A stretch of 41,213 bases of DNA from assembly GCF_016651255.1 (NCBI RefSeq), contig NZ_JAEKEG010000059.1, positions 1 through 41,213 on the forward strand, written 5' to 3'. This document shows, one piece after another, positions 35,060-41,213 of the stretch. Position 1 is the stretch's first letter. Each line of letters starts with the position of its first letter. The position numbers and the translations under genes are program-made. The notes below the pieces were generated by a model. It saw nothing but the letters and a program-made list of their open reading frames with translations. It searched no databases and had not been told where the DNA came from. The DNA is from Pseudomonas sp. TH10. Its GTDB lineage: Bacteria > Pseudomonadota > Gammaproteobacteria > Pseudomonadales > Pseudomonadaceae.

Positions 35060-35764
35060 ATGAAATTATCCTTCACCTGGCGTCGCACACTGCTGAGCCT
35101 GGCCGCTGCTGGCGTTATCGGTCAATGCTCGGCCTTCTCCCTGGGCACCGGGGACGCAGTGGTCATTCCACCTCCGGCACTCGACCCAACCACCCAGGCC
35201 CGCAGTGAAACCGCAGTATTTGCCGGCGGCTGTTTCTGGGGCGTGCAGGGTGTGTTCCAGCACGTCAAGGGCGTGAAAAAAGCCGAGTCGGGATACGCCG
35301 GCGGTAGCGCCGATACCGCTCGCTACGAGCGAGTGAGCGACGGCGACACCGGGCACGCGGAAGCTGTCGAAGTCACGTTCGACCCGACTCAGGTCAGCTA
35401 CGGCACCCTGCTGCAAATCTACTTCTCGGTGGCCCACAACCCCACCGAACTCAATCGCCAGGGGCCGGACAGCGGCACTCAGTATCGATCGGCGATTTTT
35501 ATCCGCAGCGGCGAGCAGCAAAAGGTCGCCCAGGCGTACATCGCCCAGCTCGACGCCGCGCATTCGTTCAGCAAACCGATCGTGACCAAGCTGGAAAGTT
35601 ACAACGGTTTCTACCCGGCTGAGGATGAACATCAGGACTTCCTGACGGAACATCCCACCTATCCCTACATCGTCATCAACGACTTGCCGAAAGTGGCGCA
35701 GTTGAAACAGCTGTTTGCGGATCGATACCAGGAGAAACCGGTGCTGATCAAGGGCGGGTCGTAA
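35060..35764 (+). CDS. msrA: Exported peptide-methionine (S)-S-oxide reductase MsrA
   Basis: Reduces methionine-S-sulfoxide. The 234 residues carry a Sec-type signal (MKLSFTWRRTLLSLAAAGVIGQCSAF) and then the MsrA domain with catalytic Cys58 in FAGGCFWGVQGVF, GYAGGSADTARYERVSDGDTGHAEAVEV, HNPTELNRQGPDSGTQYRSAIF and ESYNGFYPAEDEHQDF. Together with the Tat-exported MsrB it forms an extracytoplasmic repair pair for both stereoisomers, transcribed as one unit and divergent from a two-component system. Confidence 0.94.
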   Translation: MKLSFTWRRTLLSLAAAGVIGQCSAFSLGTGDAVVIPPPALDPTTQARSETAVFAGGCFWGVQGVFQHVKGVKKAESGYAGGSADTARYERVSDGDTGHAEAVEVTFDPTQVSYGTLLQIYFSVAHNPTELNRQGPDSGTQYRSAIFIRSGEQQKVAQAYIAQLDAAHSFSKPIVTKLESYNGFYPAEDEHQDFLTEHPTYPYIVINDLPKVAQLKQLFADRYQEKPVLIKGGS

Positions 35765-35766
35765 CC

Positions 35767-36264
35767 TTAGGCCTGCACATCGGTCAGGCGCTTGCCCATT
35801 TCGAACGCGCGCATTTCAAACCCCAGTTCTTCATAGAGGCGCTGCGCCGGCGCGTTGAAGCCCCACACGGTCAAACGCAAATCCGCCGCGCCCTGGTCGA
35901 GCGCCCAGGCTTGGGCCTGCGCCATCAATGCGCGGCCAACGCCCTGGCCTCTGGCCGCCTGGTCAACACAGACCGAACCGATGCGCCCGACTCGCTGCGG
36001 TTGCATCAGCGAGCCCTTCGATTCGGTGACTTGCACGGTGATGAAACCTATCACCGTCGCAGCCTGTTCGGCGAGGAACACCGCGTGATTTTCGCCCTCC
36101 AGGCTTGGTCGCCAGAAGTCACTGTCGCGGGCGAAATCCCCGGTCGAGGGTGCGTAGATGTCCGGCCGGTGCTGGTGGTGCAGGCTGTTGAGTTGCTGGC
36201 CCAATCTGCAAATGGCCAGCAAATCCTGGGAAGTGGCTCGGCGGTAAAGGGTAGGGAATGTCAT
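35767..36264 (-). CDS. GNAT-family N-acetyltransferase
   Basis: The 165 residues contain an acetyl-CoA binding segment IGSVCVDQAARGQGVGRALMAQAQAWA (R/Q-x-x-G-x-G/A loop) and the C-terminal LTVWGFNAPAQRLYEELGFEMRAFEMGK. The substrate cannot be inferred. ATG 36264 has AAGGA nine bases before it and is preferred to the longer frame from 36318. Convergent with msrA, with only two bases between the stops. Confidence 0.88.
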   Translation of the reverse strand: MTFPTLYRRATSQDLLAICRLGQQLNSLHHQHRPDIYAPSTGDFARDSDFWRPSLEGENHAVFLAEQAATVIGFITVQVTESKGSLMQPQRVGRIGSVCVDQAARGQGVGRALMAQAQAWALDQGAADLRLTVWGFNAPAQRLYEELGFEMRAFEMGKRLTDVQA

Positions 36265-36425
36265 TGGCTGTCCTTGGCGTGTTGATGAAGCGAGATGCTC
36301 AACGCAGACACTAAACATCGTCGCTCTCCTTGTCGATCAGGTCACCGCGCAGACTAGTGCATGCCGGGCTTGACTGGATCCTGCTTGCCCCATCGCTGCA
36401 TGGCGCATTGCCTACCAAGCCAAAA

Positions 36426-36680
36426 TCAGTAGTGATACCGGCACATCACAACCCGAAGCTCTCCGTCCTCAACTGAATATACGAGGCGATGTTCTGCCGT
36501 GATTCGCCGGGACCAAAAGCCGCTCAAATTGTGTTTGAGCGGCTCAGGCTTCCCAAGTCCGGTGAAAGGCTCGCGCTGAATTGATTTGATCAGCAGGTTG
36601 ATTCGCTTGAGGCCTGCCTTGTCATTGTGTTGGAACCACAGACAGTCGTCCCAACCTTCAGGAGTGAACTCGATATTCAT
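36426..36680 (-). CDS. yoeB: Toxin YoeB (Txe family) of a type II toxin-antitoxin system
   Basis: The 84-residue ribosome-dependent mRNA endonuclease is very close to E. coli YoeB in length and sequence. GKPEPLKHNLSGFWSRRI and EHRLVY are conserved, and the catalytic residues Glu46, Arg65, His83 and Tyr84 are all present at the same numbers. The start overlaps the antitoxin stop by four bases, giving translational coupling. Confidence 0.96.
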   Translation of the reverse strand: MNIEFTPEGWDDCLWFQHNDKAGLKRINLLIKSIQREPFTGLGKPEPLKHNLSGFWSRRITAEHRLVYSVEDGELRVVMCRYHY

Positions 36681-36931
36681 TCTTCAATGAGTTGCCTGGC
36701 TTTGGTTTTTCCTGCGCGCAAATTGCCGATCGATTTGATCAGGCGCTCGGCATTGGCTGGAGAGCGCAGTAAATATGCCGTCTCCTCCAAAGCGTTGTAT
36801 TCCGCCAGGGACATCATCACCACCGGCTCGCCTTTTTGACGAGTCACCAGCAGTGGGGCACGGTCTTCGTTCACTCGATCCATTGTTTCGGCCAAGTGCG
36901 CTCGAGCTGTCGTGTAGTTGATGGTTTGCAT
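36677..36931 (-). CDS. yefM: Antitoxin YefM (Phd/YefM family)
   Basis: The 84 residues begin MQTINYTTARAHLAETMDRV, the DNA-binding Phd/YefM fold. VTRQKGEPVVMMSLAEYNALEETAYLLRSPANAERL follows, the standard region leading to the toxin-wrapping tail. ATG 36931 has GAGGAC upstream; an in-frame codon at 36985 is too far. It would autorepress the operon with YoeB as co-repressor. The roughly 270 bases upstream (to 37205) show no gene. Confidence 0.95.
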   Translation of the reverse strand: MQTINYTTARAHLAETMDRVNEDRAPLLVTRQKGEPVVMMSLAEYNALEETAYLLRSPANAERLIKSIGNLRAGKTKARQLIEE

Positions 36932-37205
36932 GTTGTAGTCCTCGCCTGAAGCTAAGAACGTACAGAAATGAGTACAGGATGGCAAGATAATACCTCTGAG
37001 TGGTCGCTACTCAAACGGTGCATTTGCGTATGAGCTGAGTATCACCCGATAGCCGCCGAGACGTTTCTGCTAGTGATGTAGGCCTTTTCCGATAAATGCG
37101 CCATCCTGCATTCCGCCAGGATCAGGTCGGTTTCTGACTGGGACGCTCTTACATATTCCTTTGTAGGCGTGAGCCTGCTCGCGGTACAGACGACCCGGGC
37201 CCCCG

Positions 37206-39122
37206 TCAGTCCTCTTGCGGCGCCACCATCCGCGTCTTCGGCAGGCCGTTTGAATTGTGTTGATAAATCGCCTGGGGCTGACCCTGTTCGTTAAAGAACA
37301 CCTGCCCGATCCCCGCCGAATTCCACAGCCGTTCACCCGCTTCAGCATGCTCCGGCACATGCGGCACAATGCGCATCAGCCGACGCTTGGTCAGCCAGTT
37401 CAGCGGCGAGCGCGGCGAGTAGAGCCAGCGGTTGAGCCGGTCGAACCACTCCAGCAACCTCGGCGGAAACTCGTTCTTGATGCCACTGCTGGTGACCTGC
37501 CAGATCCGTGGTCCGGCCTTGCGGTGTCGGATAAGTACTTCGTAGACGAAGGAATAATGCACATCGCCGGACAGCACCACGTAATTACCCGGTGTGCGCG
37601 AGTGGCGGAAAATGTTCAGGATCACCTGCGCCGCGCCGCGATGGGCCATCCAGTTTTCCGCGTCCACCAGCAGTGGATATCCGCACCAACTGAAGACTTT
37701 CTGCACGGTTTCAATCAGCTTCACGCCGAAGATCGGCGCTGGCGAAACGATGATCGCCGACGGGTGATCGAGCAGCTCCTGTTGCAGTTCGCTCAAGGCC
37801 TCCCAGTCGAGCAGGCCGGAAGGTTGCTTGAGCGCCATCTCACTGCGCCAGCGCCGGGTGCGGGTATCGATGACCACCAGCGCAGGACTCGTCGGCAGTA
37901 CGAAATGCCAATTTTGAAAGCGCAGCAGGTCGTCAATCAGATCGTCTTGCAGCGGGCTGTCGAGGTATTGGTCATCGCCGCTGGTGCTCAACCCCAGAGT
38001 TTTCTCCAGCAGCCCTTTGAAGGCGTCCGGGTTATTGCCCCAGCCCTGACACAACATGTAAGCGATCAACGCGTTGCCGATGATGCGTTTGGAGAACGGA
38101 TGGCCGTAGGCCGTTTCCTCCCATTGCGCGGACAGGTTCCAGTCGTCGGTGATGTCGTGATCGTCGAAAATCATCAGGCTCGGCAGATGCGCCAGTGCTC
38201 GAGCGACGTTGCCCAGGCCAGCCTTGAAACCGTCGATCCGCGTCTGTTCGAGGGCATAGCGCTTGCGTCGTTCGGGCGTCAGCGCAGGGGCTTGCGGATT
38301 GATCAGCGCCCAGGCAACCGGCGACCATACCAGCAAGTACATCGCCATGACTTCGGCCAAAGTCACCAGGTGGTTATCGGCATTACTGCTGGTGAAAATC
38401 GGCTTACGCGCACCGCCGAAAAATCGCTCACGCAATGTCTCGTTGCCTTCCAGCGCCGGTAACAAATCCGCACGGTGGTAGTAACTGGCAGGGTGTTCGT
38501 AGAGCTTGGCGCTGTCACTGACAACGGCACCTTCGAGGTGTTCGTCGAACAGGCCCAGACGCTCGATCAAGGCGTGAATCGCCCTCAGCATCGGCCCGGC
38601 AACGTCGTCGGCGTAGACCTGATCGCCGCTCATCATCAACAGGGCCGGGCGTTGTTGCGGATCGGTTTCGGTTGCCAACAATCGATCGACACAGAGCAAA
38701 CCATCCGCTGCGGGGTGATGTGGCTTGCGGCAGGAGCCATGTAGCAGTTGATCAATCCGCGAACGCAGAACGAAGTTCGGGCTCGTCGCATCGCCATACA
38801 GCAGATGCGGTGCCCACTCAGCGATCCCAGTGATGCCGTCAATCAGCAGGTCATAGTCGATACGCGTGTCGCAGGGCAGGGCGCTGTCGAGGAGCACATC
38901 GATCAAATGCACGAAAGCATGGCTGCCCACCGCAATCACCGTGCACTGCGTGGCATCGAGGCGGATGTCGGCGACACCCTGCACACGCAGGGTCAGCTCC
39001 AGCTCCCGCGACCCCACCAGCCACAGCAACAGCCGCGTGGGCTCCAGGCGCCGCAACAGCGGGCCGGCGAGAACCGGTGGCAGGGAGTGAAGATCGGCGG
39101 TTGGTGGCAGCGGTACGGACAT
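37206..39122 (-). CDS. PhoD-like metallophosphatase family protein
   Basis: A protein of about 638 residues with the PhoD metal-site features: LLMMSGDQVYADD, LMIFDDHDITDDWN and VVLSGDVHYSFVYEVL. An N-terminal domain of about 130 residues (LLLWLVGSRELELTLRVQ) precedes the catalytic part. No signal peptide is seen at the ATG chosen (39122, MSVPLPPTADL), so it is probably cytoplasmic, unlike secreted PhoD phosphodiesterases. A longer frame to 39275 is Arg-rich and looks non-coding. The substrate is unknown. The 290 bases upstream hold no recognised gene. Confidence 0.85.
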   Translation of the reverse strand: MSVPLPPTADLHSLPPVLAGPLLRRLEPTRLLLWLVGSRELELTLRVQGVADIRLDATQCTVIAVGSHAFVHLIDVLLDSALPCDTRIDYDLLIDGITGIAEWAPHLLYGDATSPNFVLRSRIDQLLHGSCRKPHHPAADGLLCVDRLLATETDPQQRPALLMMSGDQVYADDVAGPMLRAIHALIERLGLFDEHLEGAVVSDSAKLYEHPASYYHRADLLPALEGNETLRERFFGGARKPIFTSSNADNHLVTLAEVMAMYLLVWSPVAWALINPQAPALTPERRKRYALEQTRIDGFKAGLGNVARALAHLPSLMIFDDHDITDDWNLSAQWEETAYGHPFSKRIIGNALIAYMLCQGWGNNPDAFKGLLEKTLGLSTSGDDQYLDSPLQDDLIDDLLRFQNWHFVLPTSPALVVIDTRTRRWRSEMALKQPSGLLDWEALSELQQELLDHPSAIIVSPAPIFGVKLIETVQKVFSWCGYPLLVDAENWMAHRGAAQVILNIFRHSRTPGNYVVLSGDVHYSFVYEVLIRHRKAGPRIWQVTSSGIKNEFPPRLLEWFDRLNRWLYSPRSPLNWLTKRRLMRIVPHVPEHAEAGERLWNSAGIGQVFFNEQGQPQAIYQHNSNGLPKTRMVAPQED

Positions 39123-39413
39123 CCGGTCAAGGCTCTTGGTGCGCAGAGGCGGGCGATGATAACGCAGGTGGCGGCGGACAGCGAAAGCATCGCGGCATCG
39201 CCGCGGGCACTTGTTGCGGTGCCGCGTGCCCAAACTCGGCGTATCGCGGATCCTGGCGATCCTGCCCGGGTTCAATGGCGTGTTGATGACCGCGATATTT
39301 GCGGCGGTCAGCGTTCGGGCGATTGAAGTGGCGGTGAAGGCCAGGGCGGGACAGGAGTAGGTAAGCCTGCGGCAACATGCTTAGATAGGCATTTAAACCA
39401 TAGGGAATGGCAC

Positions 39414-39781
39414 ATGATCGACTTCAACAACAAAGGCTTCTTCAAGCTCAAGCAAAACGACGAATACGCCGAACGGGTTACCGCACTGCTATTGGAGGGG
39501 AGCAGGTCATCGACGCCTACAAATCCATGCGCGACGGCGTGGTGTTTACCAACAAACGCATCATCGCAGTCAACGTCCAGGGGCTGACGGGCAGCAAGAA
39601 AGACTTCACCTCATTGCCGTACAAGAACATCGTGGCGTACTCGGTGGAAACGTCGGGAACCTTCGATCTGGACTCCGAACTGGAGATCTACTTTTCGTCG
39701 CTGGGCAGAGTGAAATTCGAATTCACTGGCCGCACCTCGATGGTGGAAATCTCCAAGTTGATTTCCCAGCACCTGCTCTGA
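39414..39781 (+). CDS. Bacterial PH-domain protein (one-base frame break)
   Basis: About 122 residues after repair. The N-terminus (MIDFNNKGFFKLKQNDEYAERV) lies in one frame. The rest (QVIDAYKSMRDGVVFTNKRIIAVNVQGLTGSKKDFTSLPYKNIVAYSVETSG then DSELEIYFSSLGRVKFEF) is in another. One more G in the run 39497-39500 joins them as LLEGEQVID. The strand pattern, the VVFTNKRI segment and the SLPYKNI segment are typical of bacterial pleckstrin-homology (bPH) proteins. Function unknown. No clear ribosome site beyond gggaatggcac. Confidence 0.75.
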
Positions 39782-39904
39782 AGCGGGTGCCCCCGAAAAG
39801 CCGGGGCCTGGCACCATTCGCGCCCGACCCCGAACCAGCGGGAGCCCCACTGCACACCTCTAGCCCCCAGCAGACAACCAAAAATCCAGACCCCAAACAC
39901 CACC

Positions 39905-39934
39905 CCTGTGGGAGCGGGCTTGCCCGCGATAGCG
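39905..39934. repeat. Single REP element
   Basis: CTGTGGGAGCGGGCTTGCCC then gcgatagcg, the classical Pseudomonas REP sequence, in the gap between the PH-domain and DUF3077 genes. Confidence 0.88.
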
Positions 39935-39991
39935 CCAGATCATCCACGACAAACCCAAATGACCCAGCACCATCGCAAGCCCACCCTCAGA

Positions 39992-40272
39992 CTAACCCCC
40001 AGAATTCCCCCGCTCCCGCATCAAAACCTTCACCGAATCATCAACCAACGCCTTACTCATAGCCACCAGATAATGCGCAGCCCAAGCATGCCGCCCATTG
40101 TCCTTCGCATAAGCCGCATCCTCAGTCAGCGACTTGGCAAGGCTAAGAAAATCAGAAGCCATCGATAACGCATCAGCAATGGGCACGCCACCAATGACGT
40201 GAAACATCGCTTGATTACCGAGGTAGATCGCGGGGTGAAGCCGATGGTTTTGAGTTCTGGATTGTCGGTCAT
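39992..40272 (-). CDS. DUF3077-type small protein (one-base frame break)
   Basis: About 93 residues after repair. It starts MTDNPELKTIGFTP at ATG 40272 (strong GGAGGTGGCAA upstream) and continues in another frame as IYLGNQAMFHVIGGVPIADALSMASDFLSLAKSLTEDAA, then WAAHYLVAMSKALVDDSVKVL. One more base in the run 40232-40235 joins them. The opening, GVP-ADALSMAS and AAHYL-MSKAL-DD pattern matches the DUF3077 family common in Pseudomonas, of unknown function. Its start overlaps the stop of an upstream open frame (ATGA). Confidence 0.72.
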
Positions 40273-40881
40273 TTGCCACCTCCGGAGAGGGAGATGCAGT
40301 GGCCGAGGGTGGATGGTGGGGCGTTACGCAACTGGGAACAGCGTAGAGGGGGAAGCCAAACTTCGTACGGTTTGATTCTGCGCATTTCAGGTGCTCCTAG
40401 ATTTAAGAAGCTGCCACGTTCGTTTCCAAGCGAATGGGTGACAGCTGTGCGCAGGTTGGAAAACCGGGAATCTAGGAAACCGGCACGCCCGAAGACGTCC
40501 CACGCACAGCCGCCATAGATCACGACTGCGAGAGTAAAAACTCCTGCAAACGTGAGTAAGGCACTGATGCGCTTCCAGATTTGATCGGGTTTCCAAGCCC
40601 GGTCGCTGAGTTGGCAGCGACGGCGGAAGGGTATCGCGCAGGCCCTTTTCCTGCAACCTTTGAAAACATCCTGTTTGAGGCACAATCACTGGAAACTAGC
40701 CAACTTAGTAGCAGTAAAGATGTAAAATTGTTTAAGAGCTTTCCGATATCTGTTTCGGCATTTTTAATGCGGGCAGTACTTAAAAAGTGCGTTGCGCATT
40801 TTTGTACTCAGTATGAGCGAAATTTGGCAGAGATTTTTTATTTTGAGGCTATGATAATAAGTTAAATGATCAGGGGGTTTT
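40273..40881. other. Stretch without a confident gene
   Basis: A minus-strand open frame (40269-40685, 138 codons) ends in an ATGA overlap with the DUF3077 gene. It contains one possible membrane helix (ISALLTFAGVFTLAVVIYGG), but its start lacks a ribosome site and I do not recognise it. From about 40680 rightwards base composition turns strongly AT-rich. Confidence 0.4.
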
Positions 40882-41199
40882 ATGGACGTTAGCATATATA
40901 ATATTGCTAGGTTGTTTAGCAGTAAGCATGTCGGGCAATCAAAAATTAGCAAGCTAGAGGGAGGATTAATACAAGGAAAAAATAATGTAGATAAGTTAGA
41001 GTGTGCCATCAAGTCTAACTACCACCACATGTTTGGCTTGTCGCAGGTAGATGCATTGAAGTTTTTAGAAAAAACAGAGTTGCAGCTAGATAAAACACGT
41101 GCTAAAGCAGCAAGTTTCCGAGATACTGTTAATAATGAATATCACAAAAAATCCGTGCAGAAAGATAGATCGCTGAAAGTAAATGAAAGTTTACTTTAG
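40882..41199 (+). CDS. Small AT-rich ORF of unknown function, 105 residues
   Basis: ATG 40882 follows AGGGGG with eight bases between. The frame reads MDVSIYNIARLFSSKHVGQS and then a helical, charged protein (VDALKFLEKTELQLDKTRAKAASF; KKSVQKDRSLKVNE). There is no signal peptide or membrane segment; the C-terminal half could form a coiled coil. Codon use favours A/T-ending codons (AAA, ATA, TTA), quite unlike the neighbouring genes, so the gene was probably acquired. No family recognised. Confidence 0.55.
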   Translation: MDVSIYNIARLFSSKHVGQSKISKLEGGLIQGKNNVDKLECAIKSNYHHMFGLSQVDALKFLEKTELQLDKTRAKAASFRDTVNNEYHKKSVQKDRSLKVNESLL

Positions 41200-41213
41200 A
41201 GTGAAGGCTTAGG

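Noticed and set aside
39123-39413. N-terminal extension of the PhoD-like protein to 39275, or a plus-strand membrane peptide ending near 39360
   Set aside because: The extension is Arg-rich and unlike protein; the plus-strand frame has only a short hydrophobic tail and no start.
40581-40865. 94-codon plus-strand frame before the AT-rich ORF
   Set aside because: It spans the composition change, has no ribosome site and no recognisable features.

Overview
The window is chromosomal DNA of a Pseudomonas, most likely of the P. fluorescens group. The evidence is an alginate operon head (algD-alg8), a cyoABCDE quinol oxidase operon, high-GC coding with GTG/TTG starts, and three families of Pseudomonas-type REP/BIME palindromes in almost every intergenic gap. 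No rRNA, tRNA, IS element, phage gene or CRISPR array was seen.

Layout: 1-2137 (minus) is the start of the alginate biosynthetic operon (alg8 partial, algD), with a long regulatory region to about 2.9 kb. 2.9-10.5 kb holds yaaA, an unusual NodB-like deacetylase, a PIN-PhoH ATPase preceded by a structured RNA-like region, moaCDE, a polar amino acid binding protein, a four-unit tandem BIME array and dsbB. 11.3-16.1 kb is cyoABCDE, closed by a strong terminator. 16.7-17.8 kb is a single-chain PheS-like ligase. 17.9-30.2 kb is an accessory block that looks like a small-molecule biosynthetic cluster without NRPS or PKS: MocR regulator / MFS exporter, ATP-grasp ligase, RidA, cupin, terminator, then GST (YfcF-like), radical SAM aminomutase (KamA family), branched-chain-type aminotransferase, TauD-like Fe(II) oxygenase, AurF-like diiron N-oxygenase, metallo-beta-lactamase-fold hydrolase, and a second MocR regulator. 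30.5-36.3 kb has a conserved hypothetical gene, a small membrane protein, a two-component system divergent from exported MsrB and MsrA, and a GNAT acetyltransferase. 36.4-36.9 kb is a YefM-YoeB toxin-antitoxin pair. 37.2-40.3 kb has a PhoD-like phosphatase, a bacterial PH-domain protein and a DUF3077 protein. The last 0.5 kb is distinctly AT-rich and carries a small unknown ORF.

How the cluster could work (inference): amino acid(s) are rearranged by the aminomutase, transaminated, N-oxygenated by the AurF homologue, hydroxylated by the TauD homologue, joined by the ATP-grasp ligase and exported by the MFS protein. RidA, cupin, GST and MBL hydrolase would do housekeeping, tailoring or self-protection. 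The two PLP-binding MocR regulators and two distinct palindromic operator candidates fit an amino-acid-derived pathway. I do not recognise the product.

Data caveat: about a dozen genes, including the ordinary gene yaaA, are broken by one-base indels, mostly one base missing from a run of identical bases. Restoring that base gives full-length proteins each time. I treat these as probable sequencing errors rather than pseudogenes and annotate the reconstructed span.
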